From Cohnella lupini (lineage in GTDB: Bacteria; Bacillota; Bacilli; Paenibacillales; Paenibacillaceae), in assembly GCF_003386205.1 (NCBI RefSeq), contig NZ_QRDY01000003.1, forward strand, positions 416,334 through 480,333: a DNA stretch of 64,000 bases. The letters run 5' to 3'. Position 1 is the stretch's first letter. Each line of letters opens with the position of its first letter. Under the pieces are notes generated by a model that had not been told where the DNA came from, made no database searches, and saw only the letters and a list, made by a program, of their open reading frames with translations. A program made the position numbers and the translations under genes. Below are positions 1-11,466 of the stretch, in pieces.

Positions 1-2
1 AG

Positions 3-59
3 TACAACTTAGAGCATCGCCAACTATTGACTAAGGCGGAAGTGGAGGTGGGCGCATGA
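3..59 (+). other. Possible 3' end of an upstream gene (partial)
   Basis: Frame 3 is open from the window edge and ends in a TGA that overlaps the pheA start as ATGA, the usual sign of translational coupling. Frame 2 also stays open but stops at 34. Only about 18 residues are visible, ending in EVEVGA, too few to name a family. A threonine or branched-chain amino acid gene often lies here in relatives; that is inference only. Confidence 0.25.
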
Positions 60-934
60 GCGATCGTAAATCCGTAGCTTTATTGCCCCAAGGGACGGTG
101 TCCGACGAAGCTGTGCGGTACATGTTTCGCGACCAGGACGTGGATTTCGTCTATTGCAAGATGATTGCCGACGTATTCCAATCGACGGCCAAAGGTCACA
201 CGGATTGGAGCGTCATTCCGATCGAGAATACGATCGACGGTTCCGTCAGCCTGCACATCGATTGGCTCGTTCATGAAGTGGACTTGCCGATCAGGGCCGA
301 GTGGGTGTTCCCTTCGGTACAGAACTTAATCGGATCGGCTAACGAATTAGCCGGAGAAGACGGGCAATGGGATCCGCATAAAATCACGAAGATCATGAGC
401 CATCCCGTTGCTATGGCGCAGTGTTTGCAATTCGTGCGGTCCAAGCTTCCCCATGCGGAATTGGAGACGCTGAACAGCACGGCCGAGGCTGTGCAGATGG
501 TTCGGAACAACCCAGGCAAGGGGTGGGCTGCGTTCGGTACGAGATTAGCCGCTAAGGAATTGGAATTAGACGTTCTGGAAGCCGGCGTTACGGATCACGA
601 CAACAATTTTACGCGGTTCCTGCTCGTCGGGAACACGCCTTACGAGAATAAGGAAGCGCCTCTGCAGAAGACAAGCATTCTGATTACTCTCCCCGAGGAT
701 TATCCGGGTGCTCTTCACCAGGTTCTCTCCGCGTTCGCATGGCGGCGCATCAACTTATCCAAGATCGAGTCCAGGCCGACTAAGAAAAAACTGGGCAACT
801 ACTATTTTTATATCGATATCGAGCTGTCCCTGGATACGGTATTGCTTCCGTCGGCGATCTCCGAAATCGAAGCGATCGGTTGCCAGGTCCGCCTGCTGGG
901 ATCGTATCCCAGCTTACCTTTCACGGCTTTATAA
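56..934 (+). CDS. pheA: Prephenate dehydratase
   Basis: Cytoplasmic enzyme converting prephenate to phenylpyruvate, the committed step to phenylalanine. The 292 residues fit the stand-alone monofunctional Bacillus-type enzyme. The catalytic periplasmic-binding-like domain spans about residues 5-190 and shows the signature IPIENTIDGSV near 55-65. A Thr-Arg-Phe segment (NNFTRFLL, near 184-191) corresponds to the conserved TRF motif. The C-terminal ACT domain (about 205-285) carries the ESRPTKKKLG phenylalanine-binding segment, so feedback inhibition is expected. An SD (GGAGGTG) precedes the ATG. A strong hairpin terminator follows, so pheA closes its transcription unit. Confidence 0.96.
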   Translation: MSDRKSVALLPQGTVSDEAVRYMFRDQDVDFVYCKMIADVFQSTAKGHTDWSVIPIENTIDGSVSLHIDWLVHEVDLPIRAEWVFPSVQNLIGSANELAGEDGQWDPHKITKIMSHPVAMAQCLQFVRSKLPHAELETLNSTAEAVQMVRNNPGKGWAAFGTRLAAKELELDVLEAGVTDHDNNFTRFLLVGNTPYENKEAPLQKTSILITLPEDYPGALHQVLSAFAWRRINLSKIESRPTKKKLGNYYFYIDIELSLDTVLLPSAISEIEAIGCQVRLLGSYPSLPFTAL

Positions 935-967
935 GCTATCGTATCCGAATCATAGCCTCGATCATAG

Positions 968-1000
968 AAATCCGACAGGCCCCACTGCTGTCGGATTTTT
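968..1000 (+). terminator. Rho-independent terminator after pheA
   Basis: An 11-bp perfect stem, AAATCCGACAG with its complement at 988-998, encloses a 9-nt loop and ends in a T run. It lies 34 bp after the pheA stop. Confidence 0.85.
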
Positions 1001-1104
1001 ATGATATAAGGATGTCAAACGCCCAGTTCCTGCATAGGATGTAAAGATTGCGCGAGGGCATTCGCCCGCTCGTGAGCTATGTCAATCCATCAGGAGGGAA
1101 CGGC

Positions 1105-2580
1105 GTGAAAATTCATATGGTTAAGCAAGGGGATTCGCTGTATTTGATCGCCAAAAAGTACAACGTATCGCTTGAAGAAATCATCAAGGCAAATCCGGAG
1201 ATCAGTAACCCGGATGCCATTGAAGTGGGCATGAAGGTGAAGATTCCTTCGCCGCCTAAATCGACGATCGAGGTCATCCACCACCATATCGTGCAGCAAG
1301 GAGATAGCCTGTGGAAATTATCCAAGGCTTGGGGGATACAGCTTGCGGATATGATCAAGGCGAATCCGCAGCTCAAAAATCCAAACGCTCTGTTAACGGG
1401 CGAAGTGGTCAACATTCCGAAGTCGCCTAACGGCTCGGATACTCCGGCCTCGATGCACGGAAATCCGGGACACGGGAAGAAGAACACCGGCGCTAAAGCC
1501 GACACGAACGTGCAGCCTCTACCCGCGCCGATCGTGACGAACGTGCAGCCTCCCGCTCCGGTGCCAGTCCCGATTCCAGTTCCGATGCCTGCACCTGCGC
1601 CTATGCCAATAATGCCGATAGCCGAAAAGATGCCGATCGCCGAGAAGCCGAGCTATGGAATGATTCACGAGCATACCGACTTATTCAAGCAGTATCCTAT
1701 GCCGTCCGTGCAGGCAACCGTTCAAGCAAATAAGTCCATGCCTTACGATTACGGAATGCAACAGCCTGCGACGAAAGCGGAGCAAATGTATCCGGGGTAT
1801 GGATACGTCAATTACGAATCCGGGTACGGTCATAACATGCAGCATCCCCAAGTGAGTCCGGAGACTATGAAACAGGATTACGGATACGGCTATGGTCCTC
1901 AGTCCGGAATCTCTCCGCTGGGTGGACATATTACGGGTAACTTAGGCGGGTTATACGGGAATCAAGATTATTCTTATAGTCCGTATGCCAACCAAGCTAA
2001 CCAAGCCAACCAGACGTTTCCGGTAGTAACGTCTCCGGCCATGACGAGCGGCAAGCCTGTTTCCGGCTGTAAAACCTGCGGAGGACCCAATGCGTGGCCG
2101 ACTCAAACGGCGAACGCGAGTGCATTCCAATACGGGGATGCGTACCCGGGTATGAATAATCCGACCGCGGCGGCTCCTTATGGAATATCTCCGTATTCGA
2201 CCGCATCCTACGGCAACATGCCTCAAGCGGTTAGTCCGTTCGGAAGCTATCCAAGCACTCAGCCCGGAGGTTATTACGGCATGCCGATGGGTGATGTGCC
2301 GTTCGGCACGAATCCAGCGACCGCCGGAATGCCGGGGATCGGAGCCGGTCCATACAGCGAGCCTTATTACGGATCGATTCCCGCCATTCCGCCAATGCCT
2401 CCGCTAGGGCCGATGAGAGAAGAAGGACAGGATGAGCGCTTCGATTCCGGCGGCGAGCAGGAGCTTGAGGTTAAGACTTCAACCGTCAAGAAGCGGCAGG
2501 CGAAACCTAAACCGCGAGCCGGCGCCGTCAGGCAACCTAAGCCCATACGCAAGGAAAGTCTTCCATGGATCAAATGGTAA
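1105..2580 (+). CDS. safA: LysM-domain spore coat assembly protein, SafA/ExsA-like
   Basis: Predicted morphogenetic protein of the spore coat. Two LysM domains sit at the N-terminus (about residues 4-50 and 62-108), each with the QGDSL and IKANP signatures; LysM binds peptidoglycan or cortex glycan. A Pro/Val-rich stretch follows at about 140-180. Next comes a long low-complexity region rich in Tyr, Gly, Pro, Met and Asn, with one CKTCGGP motif, then a basic C-terminus ending PWIKW. The start was set at GTG 1105 because AGGAGGG lies 6 nt upstream, giving 491 residues; an upstream TTG at 1048 has no such site. SafA in B. subtilis has one LysM, so the tandem pair is typical of the Paenibacillus-type relatives. 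No signal peptide is seen, as expected for a mother-cell coat protein. Confidence 0.8.
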   Translation: MKIHMVKQGDSLYLIAKKYNVSLEEIIKANPEISNPDAIEVGMKVKIPSPPKSTIEVIHHHIVQQGDSLWKLSKAWGIQLADMIKANPQLKNPNALLTGEVVNIPKSPNGSDTPASMHGNPGHGKKNTGAKADTNVQPLPAPIVTNVQPPAPVPVPIPVPMPAPAPMPIMPIAEKMPIAEKPSYGMIHEHTDLFKQYPMPSVQATVQANKSMPYDYGMQQPATKAEQMYPGYGYVNYESGYGHNMQHPQVSPETMKQDYGYGYGPQSGISPLGGHITGNLGGLYGNQDYSYSPYANQANQANQTFPVVTSPAMTSGKPVSGCKTCGGPNAWPTQTANASAFQYGDAYPGMNNPTAAAPYGISPYSTASYGNMPQAVSPFGSYPSTQPGGYYGMPMGDVPFGTNPATAGMPGIGAGPYSEPYYGSIPAIPPMPPLGPMREEGQDERFDSGGEQELEVKTSTVKKRQAKPKPRAGAVRQPKPIRKESLPWIKW

Positions 2581-2645
2581 AATAAAGCGCATAGCACCGG
2601 AATTCTCTGGCAACAATAAAGAAAAAAGCAGAGAAGGGGATTCCG

Positions 2646-3347
2646 GTGTCTCGCTTTCGCATACTTAAGGAGATCAAGAAATCTTTAAAGAGGAAACGCC
2701 GTCATGTCTGGTCCCTCGGAGCGGGAATTGCTATTTTCCTGACCGCGTCGCTTGCAGGCACTTGGATAGCGTACAGGGTAGTCGCCGTGAGGCCGTCCCA
2801 AACGTTCTTGCCGGCGGAATACGCTTCCGTCTGGACGGATGAACCGCAGACTATCTCTGACAACTCGGCGCGCGAGAAGACGTTCAGAGCGCTGAAGGAC
2901 TGGCAGGGGCAAGTCGAGCTCGTTCTGCACCGTACTTATCTGTGCGGCGAAGAAACACGTCAATTGGGGAGGCTAAGCAGCTCGGAGGTTTCGGACATCC
3001 TGAAGTCGCACCGCGACTGGGGTGCGCGATTCGAATCTTCCGGACGTCTAACGATGGAAGAATCGGTGGACGACCTTTCTCCGAAGTGCCGTAAAACCGC
3101 CTACATCGGAATGGACGGGGATGGGAATCTTTCTTTGTTCGAAGGGCCTCCGTGGCAGGAGAAGGTGATCCGGACTTTCTTTCAGCTCGACGTGGAAATG
3201 CTGGAGTCACGGTTAGCCGATGAGCGCGTGAGAGAATTGGCAGAAGGCATACGCGTATCCGATAAAGACGAATATAATAGCGTGTTATCGACTTTCAACG
3301 AATTCGCCACTCTGCGCACTCAGGCTGTGCCTCAGCCGCAGCCATGA
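2646..3347 (+). CDS. bofC: BofC, intercompartmental checkpoint protein of sporulation
   Basis: Forespore-secreted regulator that in B. subtilis delays pro-sigma-K processing by acting on the SpoIVB signal. A basic N-terminus and one membrane segment (about residues 18-42) act as signal or anchor. The N-terminal domain contains RTYLCGE (near 97-103) and the C-terminal BofC domain (about 130-215) contains SPKCRKTAY, GNLSLFEGPP and FFQLDVEMLES, all typical. The 233 residues are somewhat longer than the B. subtilis protein (about 170). GTG start with AGAAGGGGA just upstream. Position between safA and ruv genes matches B. subtilis synteny and supports the call. Confidence 0.88.
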   Translation: MSRFRILKEIKKSLKRKRRHVWSLGAGIAIFLTASLAGTWIAYRVVAVRPSQTFLPAEYASVWTDEPQTISDNSAREKTFRALKDWQGQVELVLHRTYLCGEETRQLGRLSSSEVSDILKSHRDWGARFESSGRLTMEESVDDLSPKCRKTAYIGMDGDGNLSLFEGPPWQEKVIRTFFQLDVEMLESRLADERVRELAEGIRVSDKDEYNSVLSTFNEFATLRTQAVPQPQP

Positions 3348-3361
3348 TACTGTATCGCCGA

Positions 3362-3408
3362 AGAGCTGTCCTTTAGGTCGTAAGAAGACCTTTCGGACAG
3401 CTCTCTTT
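3362..3408 (+). terminator. Terminator-like hairpin after bofC
   Basis: AGAGCTGTCC at 3362-3371 pairs perfectly with GGACAGCTCT at 3395-3404. The loop holds a smaller AGGTC/GACCT hairpin, and CTTT follows. The T run is short. Confidence 0.65.
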
Positions 3409-3482
3409 GCATTTCGGTAAGGATAAGTTTAGGCTAATAGTCGTGTTTAATTGATTTGCTTCTTAATTGTGTTCTCCTTCCG

Positions 3483-3511
3483 TTCTCATTGGGGATAACA
3501 TTTGATATAAT
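3483..3511 (+). promoter_or_regulatory. Sigma-A promoter for ruvCAB
   Basis: TTCTCA, 17 bp, then TATAAT at 3506-3511. A TG one base upstream of the -10 makes it an extended -10 promoter. It lies about 40 bp before ruvC. No LexA box was seen next to it, although ruvAB belongs to the SOS regulon in B. subtilis. Confidence 0.6.
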
Positions 3512-3552
3512 TAAACGTATTATGCTTACGAGAGAAGCGGGGGATCGCATTC

Positions 3553-4053
3553 ATGAGAGTTTTGGGAATCGACCCTGGCATAGCCATTATGGGATTCGGG
3601 TTTATCGACAAGGCGGGGCACAAGCTGACTCCCGTCCAGTACGGGTGTATCGAAACGGCTGCCGGAACGCCTCAGGAAATCCGGTTGAAGCAAATCTATG
3701 ATTCCGCCTGCGGGTTGCTAGATCAATATAAACCTGACACGGTCGGAGTAGAGAAGCTATTTTTCAACAAGAACGTAACGAACGCGTTCAGCGTAGGCCA
3801 AGCCCGCGGAGTGTTCATGCTGGCAGTTGCCCAACGGGGGGTTCCGATCGCGGAATATACGCCGATGCAGGTAAAGCAAGCCGTCGTAGGCTATGGCGCG
3901 GCCGAGAAGAGGCAGGTTCAGGAAATGGTCAAGATGCTGCTTAAACTATCCGTTATCCCTAAGCCCGACGATGTAGCCGATGCGCTCGCGGTCGCGATCT
4001 GCCACGCCCACTCCATCGTACTTAACGATAGAATGAACGGAGCGATGCGCTAA
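3553..4053 (+). CDS. ruvC: Crossover junction endodeoxyribonuclease RuvC
   Basis: Holliday-junction resolvase acting with RuvAB in recombination repair. All four acidic catalytic positions are visible: Asp7 in LGIDPG, Glu in VGVEKLFF (near 68), and the Asp pair in PDDVADALA near the C-terminus. The 166 residues match the family. B. subtilis lacks RuvC and uses RecU, so its presence fits the Paenibacillaceae. The stop shares one base with the ruvA ATG, so translation is coupled. Confidence 0.95.
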   Translation: MRVLGIDPGIAIMGFGFIDKAGHKLTPVQYGCIETAAGTPQEIRLKQIYDSACGLLDQYKPDTVGVEKLFFNKNVTNAFSVGQARGVFMLAVAQRGVPIAEYTPMQVKQAVVGYGAAEKRQVQEMVKMLLKLSVIPKPDDVADALAVAICHAHSIVLNDRMNGAMR

Positions 4054-4673
4054 TGATAGATTTTTTAAGAGGAAAAGTAGCCCACCTGGAAAGCGAGTAC
4101 GTTATACTGGACGTTCACGACGTAGGCTATCGGGTATTTACGCCGAATCCTTACGGTTTATCCCGTACGGAGGATTCTATTCAGTTGTATATTTACCATC
4201 ACGTTCGCGAGGATGCCATTCATTTGTTCGGGTTTACGACCCGGGATGAACAGGCGCTATTCCGCAGATTGCTTGAAGTATCGGGAATCGGCCCGAAGGT
4301 TGCGTTGGGCGTACTGGCCGGAGGTCGACCCGAAGCCGTCGTAGCCGCTATCCAGCAAGAGAACATAACGTTCTTGACGAAGCTGCCGGGGATCGGCAGG
4401 AAAACGGCTCAACGGATGATCCTCGACCTGAAGGACAAGCTCGGCGCGATCGACAGCCGATGGGCCGTCGCTTCGATGATCGAGTTGGATATCCCCGCGG
4501 CGGCTTCGGATGGCAGCTCGGCGTGGGCCGCGGCACGCGAAGCTTTGTCGGGTCTCGGATATCGGGACGCCGAATTGGACAAGGCATGGCTTACGATGAA
4601 AGACCAAGTAACCGGAGAAGAGTCTCCCGACGTCTTGATCAAGAAGGCGCTGCAACAATTGTTCCAAGGATAA
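4053..4673 (+). CDS. ruvA: Holliday junction branch migration protein RuvA
   Basis: Tetrameric junction-binding subunit that loads RuvB. Domain I (residues about 1-63) begins with the family pattern MIDFLRGKV. Two helix-hairpin-helix motifs follow, with SGIGPKVAL near 78 and LPGIGRKTAQRM near 112. The C-terminal RuvB-contact domain ends in DVLIKKALQQL. The 206 residues are normal. The gene overlaps ruvC by one base and ruvB follows after 27 bp with its own SD. Confidence 0.96.
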   Translation: MIDFLRGKVAHLESEYVILDVHDVGYRVFTPNPYGLSRTEDSIQLYIYHHVREDAIHLFGFTTRDEQALFRRLLEVSGIGPKVALGVLAGGRPEAVVAAIQQENITFLTKLPGIGRKTAQRMILDLKDKLGAIDSRWAVASMIELDIPAAASDGSSAWAAAREALSGLGYRDAELDKAWLTMKDQVTGEESPDVLIKKALQQLFQG

Positions 4674-4700
4674 CGAGCAAGGGGAGAGGAGGCCGGAACG

Positions 4701-5711
4701 ATGGAAGACGAACGAGTCGTCACCGCGCATCTCATGATGGAAGACCAAGCAGTAGAATACAGCCTTCGCCCGCGCTACTTGGCAGAATATATCGGCCAAG
4801 CGCAAGTGAAGGATAATTTGAAGATATACATAGAAGCGGCCAAGATGAGGTGCGAGCCGTTGGATCACGTTCTTCTGTACGGTCCGCCCGGATTGGGTAA
4901 AACGACGCTGTCGAATATCATAGCGAACGAGCTTGGCGTCAACATTCGCACGACGAGCGGCCCGGCCATCGAACGGCCGGGAGATTTGGCTGCGATTCTG
5001 ACCAATTTGCAGGAGAACGACGTATTGTTCATTGACGAGATTCATAGGCTGCACCGGACGGTAGAAGAAGTTCTCTATCCGGCAATGGAAGATTTCGCCC
5101 TCGACTTTATTATCGGCAAAGGGCCAAGCGCGCGTTCCGTACGACTGGATTTACCGAAATTCACGTTGATAGGCGCTACGACTCGTGCGGGGTTATTATC
5201 CGCTCCTTTGCGAGATCGATTCGGCGTCGTAAGCAGGTTGGAGTTCTATACGGAGGACGAATTATCGTTCATCGTTACGCGTACCTCGGAAATATTCGGC
5301 GTTGGAATGGTCGGAGAAGCTTCAAGGGAAATCGCGAGACGAGCACGGGGCACGCCCCGGATCGCGAATCGTCTGTTAAAGCGGGTGCGCGACCATGCGC
5401 AGGTCAGGGGAGACGGTATTATTACAGATGCCGTTGCGCACGACGCTTTGGAGAGAATTCAGGTCGACCCGATGGGACTAGACAGCATCGACCACAAGAT
5501 GCTGCGTTCGATGATTCAGAACTATGGCGGGAGGCCGGTAGGGCTCGATACGATCGCGGCTTCTATCGGGGAAGAAAGCCAGACGATAGAAGATGTTTAT
5601 GAACCGTATTTGATGCAGATCGGATTCTTGCAGAGGACGCCGCGCGGCAGAATCGTGACGGCTTCCGCTTATCGCCACTTAGGTTTGCCCGTTCCCGAGA
5701 TCAAAAGTTGA
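4701..5711 (+). CDS. ruvB: Holliday junction DNA helicase RuvB
   Basis: AAA+ ATPase motor for branch migration. Walker A GPPGLGKT lies at residues 61-68, Walker B is FIDEIHR near 113, and sensor 1 is GATTRAG near 158. The winged-helix C-terminal domain includes QTPRGR-like QRTPRGR. The 336 residues are standard. The strong SD GGAGAGGAGG lies upstream of the ATG at 4701. It is the third gene of ruvCAB. Confidence 0.97.
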   Translation: MEDERVVTAHLMMEDQAVEYSLRPRYLAEYIGQAQVKDNLKIYIEAAKMRCEPLDHVLLYGPPGLGKTTLSNIIANELGVNIRTTSGPAIERPGDLAAILTNLQENDVLFIDEIHRLHRTVEEVLYPAMEDFALDFIIGKGPSARSVRLDLPKFTLIGATTRAGLLSAPLRDRFGVVSRLEFYTEDELSFIVTRTSEIFGVGMVGEASREIARRARGTPRIANRLLKRVRDHAQVRGDGIITDAVAHDALERIQVDPMGLDSIDHKMLRSMIQNYGGRPVGLDTIAASIGEESQTIEDVYEPYLMQIGFLQRTPRGRIVTASAYRHLGLPVPEIKS

Positions 5712-5734
5712 ACACCATGACGGAGGAATAATCG

Positions 5735-7861
5735 ATGATCTTAAACGCCAGGAGTTCCTATTCCCGATTACTATTGATGGTCGTTCTCATAACCGTGATC
5801 GTATCCGGCTCTTCCCGCGCAATCGTTCATGCGGCAGTAAACGTACCGGATAACATTCGGGTCGCTTTCTTTATCAATTTAGGTGCGAACAAATATCAAT
5901 CCCTGACGTCGGTAGCAACGCTTCAATCGACTGATGGCATGAATCTAATCTGGCGAGATCCGCAATTCAGCCTTCCAGCGGGAAACGTTGCTGCGGGTAA
6001 TAGCGTTCGGTTCGCGGTGGACGGGTACCGGGCGCTTGTTCTGGAGACGGCGGATCTCAATGCGGCGATTGCCGTACTGAAGAAAATCCAAGCTTCCTCC
6101 TCGGCTGCGTTCGTAACGCGATTAACCAAGTCGGGTAAGCCGGTGTACCAAGTAACGGAAGGAACCTATTCGAGCGCGGCAGGCGCAAAAACGGCGTTAA
6201 CGAAGTGGACCGGCTCAGGAGTCGCCACAGGTGTCCAGACGCTTATCAGTGCCCGCGTCGCGGGTCCGTGGGCCGTGGAAACCGGACCGTATTCCAGCGC
6301 ATACGAAGCGGAAATCGCCGCAGACCAGTTAGGCAGCGCGGGCTTGGACTCATTCGTTGCGCTGAAGCCGCGTGAAGGCGCGCTCGAATACGTCTTGCGC
6401 GTAGGACAAGAACAGAACGAATCGACATTGCCGGCACTGCAAGAAGCCGTAGCGGCGGCAGGGGGATTGAACGTAAGGATACCCGCAGCGGGCGAATCCT
6501 ACGCGTTGATTCGTCATGACATGACCTTAAACGGAAACGCCAATAAACCCGTCGATTTCTATGCGATACCAGCCGGCTCAGGCGCGGTGTTAAGAGCGGA
6601 TCCTGCGGGAGCAGGAGGAATTAATCTCCTCGAGCGCAGCAAAAGGACTTATCGCGGAAGCATGGAGGTAAGCGTCCTGAACCAATCGCTTGCCGTCGTT
6701 AACGAAGTCGATTACGAACAGTACTTATATTCCGTCGTCGGAACGGAGATCGGGGCCAAATGGCCGCTCGAAGCCCAGAAGGCGCAGGCCGTCGCCGCGC
6801 GTTCTTACGCGCTATCGTCCGGCATGGGTTATAATATCGCGCATGTCGTCGATACGACGCTAAGCCAAGCTTATTTCGGCATCGCTTCGGAGAATGCGAT
6901 GGCGATAGAAGGCGTTAATCAGACGGCGGGCGAAGTTCTGACTTCGCAAGGCAAGGTAATAAACGCCGTGTTCTCCGCCAATGCCGGAGGTATAACGGCC
7001 GACAACGCCACCGAGATTTGGGAAGGAGACGATTCCTTCTTGACGGCGGGCGCGGAGAGTCCGGACGATGGACCTCAAAAGGGATTGTTGGATTGGTATT
7101 ACGTCGCCCTTTCTTCGGGACAAGCGGGTTATATTCGTTCCGACTTGCTTGCCGATAGCGGACAGAAGCATATTAGCGGAGCCAAATACCTTAAAGCGAC
7201 CGCGGAGGGAATTGCCGTCCGTTCGAAACCGCAAGTCGTCGCATCCGTCGAACCCATTGCGCGTATCGGAAGCGGAACCCTTGTCGTGGAGCTTGACAAG
7301 GTGCCGGAAAACACGGATTATAGCTGGATCGAGGGTCCCGTAACGCCGGAGGTGCTCCTGGCTTCGATAAATAAACGCGCGAAACCGCAAATTACGGGTC
7401 CGTTAAGAACGCTGGAGGTTACGAAAACAGGTCCGTCCGGACGCGCAACGGAAGTGAAGGCAAACGGAGTGACCGTTGACGTCGGCGTTTCCGACAACTT
7501 ACGCGGAGCCCTGAACGGACTTAAAAGCACCTTGTTCACCATTGAAGAAACAGGAAGATATTCGATTCTGAACGGACAAGGCGACCAAGTCGATTCTTCC
7601 GGACAGATCGGATCGCTGAAGATCATCGGCGGCGACGGAACGGCAAGCTCCGTGACAGACCCGAACCTGTACGTCATGGACGGAAAAGGAAACTTAAGGG
7701 CTGGAACGACCGCGCCGGCTTTCAATTTCCTGGGCAAAGGTTACGGACACGGACTGGGCATGTCCCAATGGGGAGCTCGAGGTCTCGCGGAACAAGGGTA
7801 TGACTACCAATATATACTGAAATACTATTACAAGAACGTGTTGATCGAAAAGGATGCTTAA
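5735..7861 (+). CDS. spoIID: SpoIID/LytB-domain protein
   Basis: Secreted or membrane-anchored protein with a C-terminal SpoIID/LytB domain, the lytic transglycosylase module that acts on peptidoglycan during engulfment. An N-terminal hydrophobic signal (about residues 10-34) ends near HAA. Residues 90-220 contain two SPOR-like repeats (VYQVTEGTYSS, WAVETGPYSS). The catalytic domain runs from about 310 to 708 and has GTEIGAKWPLEAQKAQAVA with the conserved Glu, SANAGG, and the conserved end GYGHGLGMSQWGA. At 708 residues it is about twice the size of the sporulation protein SpoIID itself, with a long insertion after SANAGG. It may therefore be a paralogue and not the canonical engulfment protein. 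It lies 23 bp after ruvB and 3 bp before queA. Confidence 0.85.
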   Translation: MILNARSSYSRLLLMVVLITVIVSGSSRAIVHAAVNVPDNIRVAFFINLGANKYQSLTSVATLQSTDGMNLIWRDPQFSLPAGNVAAGNSVRFAVDGYRALVLETADLNAAIAVLKKIQASSSAAFVTRLTKSGKPVYQVTEGTYSSAAGAKTALTKWTGSGVATGVQTLISARVAGPWAVETGPYSSAYEAEIAADQLGSAGLDSFVALKPREGALEYVLRVGQEQNESTLPALQEAVAAAGGLNVRIPAAGESYALIRHDMTLNGNANKPVDFYAIPAGSGAVLRADPAGAGGINLLERSKRTYRGSMEVSVLNQSLAVVNEVDYEQYLYSVVGTEIGAKWPLEAQKAQAVAARSYALSSGMGYNIAHVVDTTLSQAYFGIASENAMAIEGVNQTAGEVLTSQGKVINAVFSANAGGITADNATEIWEGDDSFLTAGAESPDDGPQKGLLDWYYVALSSGQAGYIRSDLLADSGQKHISGAKYLKATAEGIAVRSKPQVVASVEPIARIGSGTLVVELDKVPENTDYSWIEGPVTPEVLLASINKRAKPQITGPLRTLEVTKTGPSGRATEVKANGVTVDVGVSDNLRGALNGLKSTLFTIEETGRYSILNGQGDQVDSSGQIGSLKIIGGDGTASSVTDPNLYVMDGKGNLRAGTTAPAFNFLGKGYGHGLGMSQWGARGLAEQGYDYQYILKYYYKNVLIEKDA

Positions 7862-7864
7862 TAT

Positions 7865-10116
<2,252 letters not shown>

Positions 10117-10134
10117 GAAAGGAGGGTAACGTAG

Positions 10135-10452
10135 ATGTGGTTAGCGGAATCAGGCGGCGGCGGTAGCATTTGGGTAACCATCGCGCCTTTCATACTGATG
10201 TTCGCCATTTTTTATTTCCTGCTTATTCGTCCTCAGCAAAAGAAGCAACGGCAACGCGGCTCCATGCTGAACGCTTTGAAGAAGGGCGATAAAGTCACGA
10301 CTGTCGGCGGCATGCACGGCACGATCGCGGAAATTTCCGATGATACGGTCGTTATTAAAGTGAACGACGTAACGAAATTGACGTTCGATCGTTCTTCCGT
10401 GAATAACGTAACTGCTCGTTCGAACGAGAAAAGCGAAGGAGACGGAGCGTAA
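10135..10452 (+). CDS. yajC: Preprotein translocase accessory subunit YajC
   Basis: Single-span membrane protein associated with SecDF. The membrane helix at about residues 11-29 contains IAPFILMFAIFYFLLIRPQ, followed by the family QQKKQRQ and GDKVTTVGGMHGTI motifs. The 105 residues are normal. AAGGAGGG precedes the ATG closely, and tgt is 18 bp upstream. A bidirectional terminator follows. Confidence 0.94.
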   Translation: MWLAESGGGGSIWVTIAPFILMFAIFYFLLIRPQQKKQRQRGSMLNALKKGDKVTTVGGMHGTIAEISDDTVVIKVNDVTKLTFDRSSVNNVTARSNEKSEGDGA

Positions 10453-10473
10453 GCATCTCGTCCACCCGCAACG

Positions 10474-10523
10474 AAAAAGCCTTTCCGACTTGGAGAAGAT
10501 CCAAGCCAGGAAAGGCTTTTTTT
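10474..10523. terminator. Bidirectional terminator between yajC and the PAP2 gene
   Basis: AAAAAGCCTTTCC at 10474-10486 pairs with GGAAAGGCTTTTT at 10509-10521. A and T tracts on opposite flanks allow it to end transcription from both converging genes. Confidence 0.85.
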
Positions 10524-10536
10524 GTCGTGATCGGAC

Positions 10537-11394
10537 TCAGGAACCGACCGGACGAGAGGTTTTGAGCTTGGCTTTGCCGCGCAAGGCAAGTTTGTCGCGG
10601 GAAGTATTCTCCGCCCATGCTCCGACTTTAAGGCCGACTGTCGTGGATAACAGAGCCAATAGCAAACCGGCGACCATATCGGTGAACCAATGAATGCCTA
10701 GATAGAAAATCGAGAAAATAATGACGGAGGCGCTTATCCAAGCGAAGACCGCCCAACGTCGGATGCCCGATTTGCTGGCCAATAAGGCAAGCGTAACCGA
10801 GATCGACGTATGTAAGCTTGGGAAACAATTGTTCAAACCGGACAAAGACCGATATTCGCGTTCGAACGAAGGAAACACATCCAACAGAAGGAAATGGATC
10901 TGCGGATGCACGAACCAAACCTCGTTAACGGGCACGAATAAGTAAAAAGGAACGGCCAGAAAGTAATTCATTAATACAGCCACGCAAAATGCATAGTAAA
11001 GCTTCATATTCTTATGATGGGTATAGATAGCGACGGACGAAATCAATACCGACTGGAAGATGACCAAGTAAAAAATTCCGCAAACGGCGGTGAGCGCATC
11101 GGATTGAAGATTCGACTGCAGCCACGCAGGCCAGGCACCTTCCCATCCGCTCAGAACGGGGGTTAGATCATATGGAACCTTTAACCAATTTTCCAATCGG
11201 AGTTCATTTTTGTTGAGAAACATTATTGCCGTGACGGCGATAAAGAAAAGCAAATATTTGCGCGAGACGACCAAAGACTTTAGAAAAGCCCAAGCAGCCG
11301 CGAACGGTTGCCGTCCCGTTCCGAAGGCGATAAGGATGCTGACCGCGACAACCGTGGAAATCGCCACAGTCGACATGCTTCCGAACAAAACCAT
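10537..11394 (-). CDS. PAP2-family (Aur1/Ipt1-like) membrane phosphatase
   Basis: Integral membrane protein of the type-2 phosphatidic acid phosphatase superfamily. Several hydrophobic spans are visible, and the active-site motifs lie in the C-terminal half: NNCFPSLHTS (near residue 190) and YLGIHWFTDMVAG (near 238), giving the conserved His and the His...Asp pair. This pattern is closest to the inositolphosphorylceramide-synthase-like branch. The substrate cannot be told from sequence; lipid phosphates such as undecaprenyl pyrophosphate or phosphatidate are candidates. GGGAGG precedes the ATG. It converges on yajC. Confidence 0.8.
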   Translation of the reverse strand: MVLFGSMSTVAISTVVAVSILIAFGTGRQPFAAAWAFLKSLVVSRKYLLFFIAVTAIMFLNKNELRLENWLKVPYDLTPVLSGWEGAWPAWLQSNLQSDALTAVCGIFYLVIFQSVLISSVAIYTHHKNMKLYYAFCVAVLMNYFLAVPFYLFVPVNEVWFVHPQIHFLLLDVFPSFEREYRSLSGLNNCFPSLHTSISVTLALLASKSGIRRWAVFAWISASVIIFSIFYLGIHWFTDMVAGLLLALLSTTVGLKVGAWAENTSRDKLALRGKAKLKTSRPVGS

Positions 11395-11466
11395 GATGAG
11401 CCTCCCGATAGCTTTTACGTAACAATCACCGACTTATTATAGCACAAAATCTCCGCTCTAACCGTA

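Noticed and set aside
1048..1104. Upstream TTG start for the LysM coat protein
   Set aside because: No SD before TTG 1048, whereas AGGAGGG sits correctly before GTG 1105, and LysM proteins of this family begin at that point.
4257..5054. A 265-codon minus-strand frame opposite ruvA and ruvB
   Set aside because: Both opposite genes are complete and unmistakable; the antisense product shows no recognisable domain or ribosome site.
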